Shown here piece after piece: positions 5,959-11,525 of a stretch of 11,525 bases of DNA; the stretch's first letter is position 1; each line of letters opens with the position of its first letter. The notes beneath the pieces are model-generated. The model made no database searches. It saw nothing but the letters and a program-made list of their open reading frames with translations, and was not told where the DNA came from. A program made the position numbers and the translations under genes. Source of the DNA: Minisyncoccota bacterium (GTDB lineage Bacteria > Patescibacteriota > Minisyncoccia > Minisyncoccales > GCA-002788555); assembly GCA_028697615.1 (NCBI GenBank), contig JAQVET010000020.1:1-11525 (forward strand). Direction: 5' to 3'.

Positions 5959-7000
5959 TTATTTGCTCATTTCTATTTCTTTTATTATAAATTCATCTAA
6001 ATTACCATTTAAAACTTCATCTAAATTATTTGTTTCATATCCCGTTCGATGATCTTTTACCAACTTGTATGGCTCAAAAATATACGATCTTATTTGATTT
6101 GACCAGGTAGGAATTTTGACTTTTGATTTTTCGGAAGAAATTGCTTTTTCTTTTTCTTCTTCATTTAGAAGAAGAAGTTTTGATTTTAACATTTCAAGGG
6201 CTAATTTTTTATTTTCTCCCTGCGTTCTTGCTTGCTGGCAGGAAACACTTATTTTGGTTGGCAAATGAATAATTTTTACCCTTGTTTCTCTTTTATTAGT
6301 ATACTGTCCACCTGGACCAGAAGAACAGGAAGTTTCTATTTTTATCTCATCGTCATTGATTTTAAAATCTTGATCTTTTATTTCTGGAACCACATCTACC
6401 AAAGCAAATGAAGTATGTCTTAATTTATCTTTAGAAAATGGTGAAATTCTCACAAGTCGATGTACACCTATCTCATTTTTTAACCATCCAAATACAAATG
6501 AATCTTCAACCTTTAGCGTCACAGATTTAATTCCTCCATCTCCATAATTCTTATCTAAAATCTGTGACTTGAATCCCTTTTTTTTAAAATAACTCTCATA
6601 CATTCTAAGCAATATTGCAGCCCAATCCTCAGCGTCTTTTCCTCCTGCTCCTGCATATATTGAGAAGAAGGCGTTACTATCATCATATTTTCCTTTAAAA
6701 AATGTTTTTAATTTTAAAAAATGAATTTTCTCTTCTAATAAATCAAGTGCCTCCTCGTCTGCATCATCTATTTTTTTTAATAAATCATTTATCTTATCAA
6801 ATTCATCAATTTCATTTTTAATATTTCTGTAATCCTTGATTAAATTTTTATTTTTAGGATCTTGCCAAAAATTTGGATTTACAAATTGTTTTTCGTATCT
6901 TGCCAATTCACTTCTCTTTTTTTCGATTTCAAAGACTTTCCGCTAAAAAGCGGATTTCTTGCTGGATATTTTCTATTTTTTCTTTTTTTAACTCTACCAT
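5959..7000 (-). CDS. prfB: Peptide chain release factor 2, with programmed +1 frameshift
   Basis: RF2 recognises UGA and UAA stop codons and releases the finished chain from the ribosome. The gene is in two frames: ATG at 7000-6998 opens a 23-codon frame (MVELKKEKIENIQQEIRFLA, then ESL) that ends in TGA at 6931-6929. A +1 slip on CTT TGA joins it to the main frame, starting GAA at 6930, giving about 346 residues (E. coli RF2: 365). Using the TTG at 6906 as start would miss 31 residues. In the joined protein the SPF codon-recognition tripeptide is near 186-188 (VRISPFSKDK) and the catalytic GGQ near 230-232 (CSSGPGGQYTNKRETRV). SPF rather than the PxT of RF1 assigns RF2. The family autoregulates because low RF2 favours frameshifting. 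Located between tRNA-Thr and ftsE; stop TAA. Confidence 0.96.
6928..6953 (-). promoter_or_regulatory. prfB +1 recoding site with upstream stem-loop
   Basis: On the - strand the slippery codon and stop read CTT TGA (6934-6929), identical to the classic prfB site. Where E. coli has AGGGGG three bases before CTT, this gene has GCGGAA, a poor Shine-Dalgarno mimic; GAAAG just next to CTT could pair weakly with the 16S tail. Directly upstream, CCGCT-TTTT-AGCGG (6953-6940) forms a perfect 5-bp stem whose 3' arm ends 5 nt before CTT. Confidence 0.88.
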
Positions 7001-7076
7001 AAATATTAACTTCAAAAATATATCAAAAAATATAAAAATAGTCAAATTATCAATTTTAAAAAAAATAAATTAACTA

Positions 7077-7148
7077 AGCCGTCCGTCGGATTTGCACCGA
7101 CAACCTATCGCTTACGAAGCGATTGCTCTTCTATTGAGCTAGGACGGC
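7077..7148 (-). tRNA. tRNA-Thr (anticodon CGT)
   Basis: Cloverleaf on the - strand: acceptor stem GCCGTCC/GGACGGC (7 perfect pairs), D stem GCTC/GAGC, anticodon stem ATCGC/GCGAT with loop TTCGTAA (anticodon CGT, reads ACG), variable loop AGGTT, T stem GTCGG/CCGAC. CCA is not encoded; the discriminator is T. Two features are unusual: the D loop is only AATAGAA with no GG pair, and the T loop is TGCAAAT rather than TTCRANY, so the normal G18-U55 and G19-C56 contacts cannot form in the usual way. The 5' end is 1 nt after the stop codon of the beta-CASP nuclease, so it is probably cut from that transcript. Confidence 0.92.
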
Positions 7149-7149
7149 A

Positions 7150-8499
7150 TTAAATCTCTACTACTTGACCGTATTCTGGGACTTCAACTTCAAGTCCTAA
7201 ATTATCTTTTATAATCTGAGATAACGTTTTTACTGGCTTTTCTTCTCCTTGAACAAGAAATATTTTTTTAATTGGTTTTTGAATACTCGAAACCCAGCGC
7301 AAAATTCCTTTTTGATCAGCATGTGCTGAATAACCTTGAATATTAACAATTCTTGCCCTGACTTGAAGAGTTTCTCCAAAAATCTCAATTGTTTTTTCTC
7401 CGTCAAGTATTTTTCTTCCAAGTGTACCTTCTGCTTGATAGCAAATAAAAATTAAACAATTTTTATGATCGCCCAAATATAATTTTTCGTGGAATAAAAT
7501 TCTTCCACCAGTAGACATACCAGAACCTGCTATTATCATTTTTGGAGGAGGAACTCTTTTAATATTTTTTGATTCTTTAACTGTTTTTGTAAATTTAATT
7601 CCTGGAAAATAAAATATTTCATCTCCTTTGTCTATTAAATTTTGTGTATGTCTATTAAAATATTTTTTATATTTTTTATAAACATCTATGGCATCAATAG
7701 TTAATGGACTATCAATAAATACAGGAATGCGCGGTATTCGAGAATTTTCAACGAGTTCATTTATTTCAAAAAGTATTTCTTGAGTTCTTTCAAGAGCAAA
7801 TGACGGAATCAAAATAGTACCTCTTTGTGCTATTGTCTCCTCAATTGTATCTTCTAAAATATCTTTTCTTTTTTTAAGCCCTTCATGTATTCTATCACCA
7901 TATGCTGCCTCCACCAAAAGATAATCAGTAGTTTTTACAATATCTGTGTCTTTTAAAAGAGGATTAGGAATATTACCAATATCACCTGAAAAAACAATCT
8001 TTATTTTTCCATCGTTGGATTTACTTGAAAAAGTGTAAATTTCTATAATGGCTGATCCAAGAATATGCCCAGCATCTAAAAATCTAAAAGAGAAATTTGG
8101 AGATATTTTAATTTTATTATAATAATCAACTGGTTTAAATAGCTTAGAAACACGATCTAAATTTTCTTTTGTATAACCATTTTGCCAATTTTCAAGTTGG
8201 GCAGCATCTTTTAGCATTAATAAAGATAAATCAATCGTTGGCGGCGTAGCATATATTGGACCAGAAAATCCTTCTTGAACAAGTTTTGGAATAAGCCCAA
8301 TATGATCTATATGTGAATGAGTAACTAAAAGCGCCTTTATTTCTTTTGGATTATATGGAAATGGTTTATAATTTTTTTCTTCAAACTCTGGTGCCCCCTG
8401 AAACATTCCGCAGTCAATTAAAATTTTTTCTCCACCTTGCTGTAAAAGATAATTTACTCCACTAACAACTTTTGTTCCACCAAAAAAATAAAGTTTCAT
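7150..8499 (-). CDS. Beta-CASP metallo-beta-lactamase ribonuclease (CPSF/TTHA0252 type)
   Basis: A 449-residue zinc-dependent RNA-cleaving enzyme of the KH-less CPSF73-like group, expected in the cytoplasm in RNA processing or decay. The MBL core shows Asp29 in LIDCGMFQG, HSHIDH (61-66), His145 in DAGHILGS and Asp173 in SGDIG; the beta-CASP insert shows VEAAYGDR (196-203), IPSFALERTQ (231-240) and AGSGMSTGGR (324-333). The C-terminal part has CYQAEGTLGRKIL (353-365) and motif B GYSAHADQ (389-396). Motif C, normally VHGE with a metal-binding His, is VQGEEKP here (Gln417). Variation at this site may lower or change activity. It lies between rnpB and tRNA-Thr. Exact cleavage mode (endo or exo) cannot be read from sequence. 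Confidence 0.93.
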   Translation of the reverse strand: MKLYFFGGTKVVSGVNYLLQQGGEKILIDCGMFQGAPEFEEKNYKPFPYNPKEIKALLVTHSHIDHIGLIPKLVQEGFSGPIYATPPTIDLSLLMLKDAAQLENWQNGYTKENLDRVSKLFKPVDYYNKIKISPNFSFRFLDAGHILGSAIIEIYTFSSKSNDGKIKIVFSGDIGNIPNPLLKDTDIVKTTDYLLVEAAYGDRIHEGLKKRKDILEDTIEETIAQRGTILIPSFALERTQEILFEINELVENSRIPRIPVFIDSPLTIDAIDVYKKYKKYFNRHTQNLIDKGDEIFYFPGIKFTKTVKESKNIKRVPPPKMIIAGSGMSTGGRILFHEKLYLGDHKNCLIFICYQAEGTLGRKILDGEKTIEIFGETLQVRARIVNIQGYSAHADQKGILRWVSSIQKPIKKIFLVQGEEKPVKTLSQIIKDNLGLEVEVPEYGQVVEI

Positions 8500-8534
8500 A
8501 GTAAAAATAAAATCTACTAAATAATTTAAAAATA

Positions 8535-8931
8535 AATCGGCAATGCGTATAAGCCGAATTCTGTTCTTGTAAATCTTGAAAGATTTACAAGTGCGATCAT
8601 TTATCTAAGTTTAAGGTTACCCTTAAACTTATGCTCTTTTAAAGATTGCACCAGATAGGGTTTGCCGCAAACTCTGGTCTCCCAGAGTTGAGCCTGCTTT
8701 AGCAGGACACTTTTCACCTTTCTCCAGCGCGAAAACACTGGATAGTATAGTCTCTGTGGCACTTTCCCTCTCTTTCATTTTTAAAAAAGATGAAAGAGGG
8801 TGGACATTATCCACTATCTACTTCTCAATTTTGCATTCATTTGGATTTTTATAAGCAAAACTGAGGGTGTTCGGACTTTCCTCTCTATACAATAAATTTA
8901 TTGTATAGAGTGATCGCATGCATTGCCGATT
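8535..8931 (-). ncRNA. rnpB: RNase P RNA (catalytic subunit)
   Basis: The RNA of the ribozyme that trims tRNA 5' leaders. Landmarks on the - strand: GAGGAAAGTCCGAACACC near the 5' end, GTGCCACAGAGA in the middle, GGCAAACCC with a following GGTGCAA, AGATAAATGATCGC, and the 3' signature ACAGAATTCGGCTTAT. The ends pair as P1 (AATCGGCAATGC with GCATTGCCGATT, 12 bp), fixing the boundaries to within a few bases at about 397 nt. Perfect AT-rich helices are visible for P3 (8883-8910) and P18 (8566-8591). The P15-17 region is one 11-bp hairpin with loop GTAA (8606-8631), more compact than in E. coli. It sits between the alkyltransferase gene and the beta-CASP nuclease. Confidence 0.97.
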
Positions 8932-8936
8932 ATTAT

Positions 8937-8965
8937 ATTTTACCAAATTTTAAGCATTTTGTAAA
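8937..8965 (-). promoter_or_regulatory. Promoter of rnpB (extended -10)
   Basis: On the - strand, -35 box TTTACA (8965-8960), exactly 17 bp, then TAAAAT (8942-8937) preceded by TGG, making an extended -10 (TGnTAnnnT). The 5' end of rnpB predicted from helix P1 lies 6 nt downstream, exactly where transcription should start. It is located just after the alkyltransferase stop codon. Confidence 0.72.
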
Positions 8966-8979
8966 GATAAGTATCAATA

Positions 8980-9249
8980 CTATTTTGTTTTTTTATCTAT
9001 TATTCTTTTTTCTTTCTTTAGCAAATAATTTTTTTTAGAAATACCCCTATTATAACCACCAATTTTACCATTTGCGTAGATAACTCTATGACAAGGAATT
9101 TTGGGATCATAATTTTTATTTAAAATACTACCAACTGCTCGCCAAGCCAAAGGGCTACCTGATTTTTTTGCTACCTCTTTATAACTCATCGTTTTGCCCA
9201 AAGGGATTTCTTTAACCACTTCTAAAACTCTTTCTTTAAAAGTTTTCAT
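8980..9249 (-). CDS. MGMT-family alkylated-DNA repair protein (C-terminal domain only)
   Basis: An 89-residue single domain of the O6-alkylguanine-DNA alkyltransferase family, which flips out a damaged guanine and moves the alkyl group to its own cysteine. Key parts: KTMSYKEVAKKSG (19-31), the helix-turn-helix with Arg37 finger in AWRAVGS, the active-site motif PCHRV (52-56, Cys53) and GKIGGYNRG (61-69). Cys at the active site separates it from alkyltransferase-like ATL proteins, which usually have Trp there. The longer frame beginning at 9312 overlaps cysS by more than 50 bp; the ATG at 9249 follows the cysS stop by 11 bp and starts at the usual domain edge, so it is preferred. The N-terminal domain of Ada/Ogt is absent. 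Stop codon TAG. Confidence 0.9.
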   Translation of the reverse strand: MKTFKERVLEVVKEIPLGKTMSYKEVAKKSGSPLAWRAVGSILNKNYDPKIPCHRVIYANGKIGGYNRGISKKNYLLKKEKRIIDKKTK

Positions 9250-9260
9250 TTTTTTAAGGC

Positions 9261-10706
9261 TTATTTTGATTTTATTATTTTTGGTCCATCTTGAGTATCT
9301 TCGATTTCCCATCCCAAAGATTTAATTTTATCTCTTAAACTATCTGCTTTTTTAAATTCTTTATTTTTACGATATTTTTCTCTTAAAGCAACAAGGTTTC
9401 TTACTTCTTGAGGAATTGCTATTTCTTTAATTTTATCTAATCCTAAACCAAAAATTTTATCAAAGTCAATTAAAAGATAATATTTTTCATTATTTTTTAA
9501 ATTATCATCTTTCACTACATCCCACATTAAAGACATTGCCTTGGGCATATCTAAATCGTCATTTATAAATTTTTTAAATGTTTTTTTGTAATTTTGAGAA
9601 CGACTACCTAAATAAACTGAATTATCCATATCGGTTTTATTAGAAAAATCTTTTTTATTAATTTCTCTTACTTTTTGATAAAGATTATTAAGGGCCCTTT
9701 GACTCGCTTCAAGTGCTTTCCATGAAAAAACAAGTTTAGATCGATAATGAGCATTAAAACAAAAATATCGATAAGATAATGGTGAAAAATCTTTATTTAT
9801 AATATCTTCTAAAATAATAATATTTCCTTCTGATTTTCCCATTCTTTTTTCTTTTTCTAAAATTAAAAATTCTCCATGAAGCCAATAATTTGCCAATTTT
9901 TTGCCAAAAGCAGCTTCCGCTTGTGCTATTTCATTGGTATGATGAATAGGTATATGATCAATTCCTCCGCAATGAATATCAAAAGGAATTCCGAGTTCTT
10001 TAATTGACATTACAACGCATTCTGTATGCCATCCAGGGAAGCCCTTTCCCCAAGGTGAATTCCACTCCATTTGTCTTTTAACGCTCTTTGAAGAAAATTT
10101 CCAAAGAGCAAAATCAGTTGGATTCTTTTTACCAGGAACCATTTCAACGCGAACAAATTTTTTTATATCGTCCTTGGATTTTGATTTTAAAATTTTTTTT
10201 GCTTTTTCCGACCACAAAGCACCGTAATTTTTTAGTTTCTGAGTATTAAAATAAACACCATCATCAATAATATAAGTAAACCCTTTTTTCTCTAAAATCT
10301 GAATAAACTTAATTTGATCTTTTATTGTTTGTGTCGCCCTTATCCATTTACTAGGAAATATAATATTTAATCTTTTAAGATCTTGTTTAAAAACTTTTTC
10401 ATAAAAATTAGCAATTTCCCAAACTGTTTTATTCTCTCTTTGAGCACCTTTTTCTAATTTATCCTCTCCTATATCAGCATCAGAAGTTAAATGACCAACA
10501 TCAGTAATATTCATTATATGATTAACACTATAGCCATTATATAAAAGCACCCTTTTTAAAATATCCTCAAAAATATACGTTCTTAAATTACCAATATGCG
10601 CATAAAAATAAACAGTTGGTCCACAAGTATAAAGACCAACTTTTTTATCATCGATTGGTTTAAAAATTTCTTTTTTATGTGAAAGTGAATTATAAAATTT
10701 AAGCAT
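9261..10706 (-). CDS. cysS: Cysteine--tRNA ligase
   Basis: A 481-residue class I aminoacyl-tRNA synthetase that charges tRNA-Cys. Signs: LYTCGPTVYFYAHIGNLRTY (25-44) with the zinc ligand Cys28 and the HIGH-type motif HIGN; Cys230 in PGWHTECVVMS and HHTNEIAQ (255-262), further zinc and substrate residues; and a KMSKS-type loop RMGKS (288-292). The C-terminal anticodon-binding region ends in KEFKKADSLRDKIKSLGW and a short tail, as is common in the family. Full length (461 in E. coli). It is the first gene of the leftward run and diverges from the pilin leader, with a very A/T-rich start region and no Shine-Dalgarno. The alkyltransferase follows 11 bp after its stop. Confidence 0.97.
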   Translation of the reverse strand: MLKFYNSLSHKKEIFKPIDDKKVGLYTCGPTVYFYAHIGNLRTYIFEDILKRVLLYNGYSVNHIMNITDVGHLTSDADIGEDKLEKGAQRENKTVWEIANFYEKVFKQDLKRLNIIFPSKWIRATQTIKDQIKFIQILEKKGFTYIIDDGVYFNTQKLKNYGALWSEKAKKILKSKSKDDIKKFVRVEMVPGKKNPTDFALWKFSSKSVKRQMEWNSPWGKGFPGWHTECVVMSIKELGIPFDIHCGGIDHIPIHHTNEIAQAEAAFGKKLANYWLHGEFLILEKEKRMGKSEGNIIILEDIINKDFSPLSYRYFCFNAHYRSKLVFSWKALEASQRALNNLYQKVREINKKDFSNKTDMDNSVYLGSRSQNYKKTFKKFINDDLDMPKAMSLMWDVVKDDNLKNNEKYYLLIDFDKIFGLGLDKIKEIAIPQEVRNLVALREKYRKNKEFKKADSLRDKIKSLGWEIEDTQDGPKIIKSK

Positions 10707-10804
10707 AAAAATATAAATTTATATCTTTTTTTATATTATACTACTTCTCTCTTAAAAATTCAAAAATATTATTATAATATAAAATAAAAATACTAAAATA
10801 ACTA

Positions 10805-10886
10805 TGGTATAGAAGCGAATATACTACGCGGTAAACACTGAAATTACGCCGGGAAGCTTTCCCGAGAACAGTTCTCGGGGAAGCTT
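10805..10886 (+). other. Candidate structured leader RNA before the pilin gene
   Basis: Three consecutive stem-loops can be drawn in a block clearly richer in G+C than its surroundings. Stem 1: TGGTATA/TATACTA (10805-10811 with 10820-10826) around loop GAAGCGAA. Stem 2: GCGGTAA pairing with TTACGC across ACACTGAAA (about 10828-10849, one bulged G). Stem 3: AAGCTTTCCCGAGAAC with GTTCTCGGGGAAGCTT (10854-10886), 16 pairs including one G-U around a tiny loop. A run of six T appears about 12 nt later. It lies about 100 nt upstream of the pilin ATG on the same strand and matches no riboswitch class I can recognise. A TATAAT at about 10773-10778 could be its -10 box. A mobile repeat is the alternative. 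Confidence 0.45.
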
Positions 10887-10918
10887 GAATAAAGATATTT
10901 TTTGTAATAAAATAGAAT

Positions 10919-10974
10919 CAATTAACGAATTAAAGAATTAAAAAATTAACGAATTAAAGAATTAAAGAATTAAA
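10919..10974 (+). repeat. 8-bp tandem repeats (GAATTAAA)
   Basis: Seven units of 8 bp in a row: one starting CAATTAAC, two GAATTAAA, one AAATTAAC, then three GAATTAAA. The array ends 15 bp before the pilin start codon. Part of it (ATTAAAAAATTAACGA) recurs between ftsX and rplU. Copy number could vary by slippage and affect spacing or translation of the pilin mRNA. Confidence 0.85.
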
Positions 10975-10989
10975 GCTAATAATTATTTT

Positions 10990-11525
10990 ATGTTAAAAAA
11001 TAAAAGTAATAATAACTCTTTTATTTTACTAAAAAAGAATTCTCACTCTAGTTTTACTCTCATTGAACTTCTTGTAGTAATAACTATTATTGTAATTATT
11101 GGAGCAATTATCTTTGCCTCAACCGCAGATGCCCGAAAACAAGCAAGAGATACTCAAAGGATACAAAATACAAAAAACCTTGCACAAGCCCTTGAGCTCT
11201 ACTACAGCGATTACTGGCAATATCCTGCAGGAGAAATTGGTTCATCCTCAGATGATGGTTTTTGTATAGAATTAACTCTCCAGGATGATGGAAAAACCTG
11301 CAAACCAAACTCTTTTTGCTCTCTCATCACACAAAAGGATCAAGATGGAAAAGTAAAATATCTTACCTCTTTGCCAAAAGATCCACTTTTTAATAAAAAT
11401 CAATGTTCTATCTCTCCATTTTCAGACAATTGCCACTGCATACTCTATAAAACACAAGGAGATCAAGAATACAAACTCTTCTCTAAACTTGAAGATGAAA
11501 ACAACGACCTTGCAAAAAATGATGG
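10990..11525 (+). CDS. Type IV pilin / pseudopilin, 5' part
   Basis: The frame begins ATG at 10990 and stays open to the window end (178 full codons). A basic, Asn/Ser-rich leader of 21 residues precedes FTLIELLVVITIIVIIGAII (22-41), the hydrophobic helix of type IV pilins and type II pseudopilins, with the conserved Glu at mature position 5 (Glu26). After cleavage by prepilin peptidase the helix packs into the pilus. The residue before the cut is Ser21, not the usual Gly. The globular part (46 on) has ALELYYSDYWQYP (67-79), SLPKDP (127-132) and at least six cysteines, including a CHC at about 148-150, so disulphides are likely. CPR bacteria commonly carry such pilins for attachment or DNA uptake. 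It is preceded by a structured leader and octamer repeats; no Shine-Dalgarno is evident. Confidence 0.9.
   Translation, partial: MLKNKSNNNSFILLKKNSHSSFTLIELLVVITIIVIIGAIIFASTADARKQARDTQRIQNTKNLAQALELYYSDYWQYPAGEIGSSSDDGFCIELTLQDDGKTCKPNSFCSLITQKDQDGKVKYLTSLPKDPLFNKNQCSISPFSDNCHCILYKTQGDQEYKLFSKLEDENNDLAKND

Noticed and set aside
6904..6906. TTG as start of prfB in one frame
   Set aside because: The upstream ATG frame plus CTT TGA slip gives the conserved RF2 N-terminus, so the gene starts at 7000.
6929..6931. In-frame TGA read as an amino acid (recoded UGA genetic code)
   Set aside because: It sits at the exact prfB slip site, and an RF2 with SPF and GGQ motifs is encoded, so UGA is a stop here.
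8629..8814. 61-codon open frame on the - strand
   Set aside because: It lies fully inside RNase P RNA, whose conserved sequence and helices explain the stretch.
8883..8910. 28-bp perfect palindrome as a terminator or operator
   Set aside because: It is helix P3 of RNase P RNA.
9250..9312. N-terminal extension of the alkyltransferase from ATG 9312
   Set aside because: It overlaps the conserved end of cysS and adds a Lys/Asn-rich tail not found in the family; ATG 9249 fits the domain edge.
10854..10886. Simple rho-independent terminator of a rightward transcript
   Set aside because: No gene precedes it on the + strand and the T run comes about 12 nt after the stem rather than next to it; a leader or repeat hairpin fits better, though attenuation is not excluded.
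10919..10974. CRISPR array
   Set aside because: The units are 8 bp and contiguous, with no spacers and no cas genes.
11108..11308. 66-codon frame on the - strand
   Set aside because: Antisense to the pilin frame, which carries a clear FTLIELLVV helix and is open to the window end.

Overview
The window reads as part of a small, AT-rich bacterial genome of the Candidate Phyla Radiation (Patescibacteria), possibly a Microgenomates-type lineage. The reasons are a bacterial Elp3, a lone CPSF-type beta-CASP nuclease, a cysteine-rich type IV pilin, tRNA genes without encoded CCA, start codons with almost no Shine-Dalgarno sequence, and very A/T-rich spacers. RF2 is present and TGA acts as a stop in the prfB frameshift window, so the standard bacterial code applies. 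The lineage is inferred from gene content only, since no rRNA is present.

Left part, + strand: the 3' two thirds of elp3 (2-973), then a promoter and tRNA-Gly(TCC) at 1018-1088. Directly after the tRNA lies a segment (about 1091-3220) that looks unlike the rest. It holds a frameshifted XRE-type regulator remnant (1216-1418), a DUF2330-like secreted/membrane protein (1434-3065) and an unusually GC-rich non-coding patch (about 3074-3220). A short imperfect inverted repeat flanks the two genes (1091-1114 and 3075-3104), and a 32-bp perfect palindrome (3261-3292) forms a two-way terminator facing the opposing genes.

Middle and right, - strand (3379-10706): a long run of housekeeping genes. In transcription order these are cysS, an MGMT-type alkyltransferase domain, rnpB (RNase P RNA, with its own good promoter), a beta-CASP metallo-beta-lactamase ribonuclease, tRNA-Thr(CGT) starting 1 nt after the nuclease stop codon, prfB with a programmed +1 frameshift at CTT TGA, ftsE, ftsX, rplU and an HU gene. 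prfB-ftsE-ftsX is a familiar bacterial cluster linking translation termination and cell-wall hydrolase control. rnpB, the nuclease and the tRNA form an RNA-processing group.

Far right, + strand: diverging from cysS is a leader with three predicted stem-loops (10805-10886) and a run of 8-bp GAATTAAA tandem repeats (10919-10974), followed by a type IV pilin/pseudopilin gene (10990 onward) that runs off the window end.

The points most worth a second look are: the prfB recoding site, with a stem-loop just 5' of the slippery codon and only a weak SD-like element; the structured leader in front of the pilin gene; tRNA-Thr lacking both the D-loop GG and the usual T-loop; the possible element next to tRNA-Gly; and the nuclease's Gln in place of a metal-binding His. 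I see no CRISPR array, transposase or complete new defence system here.
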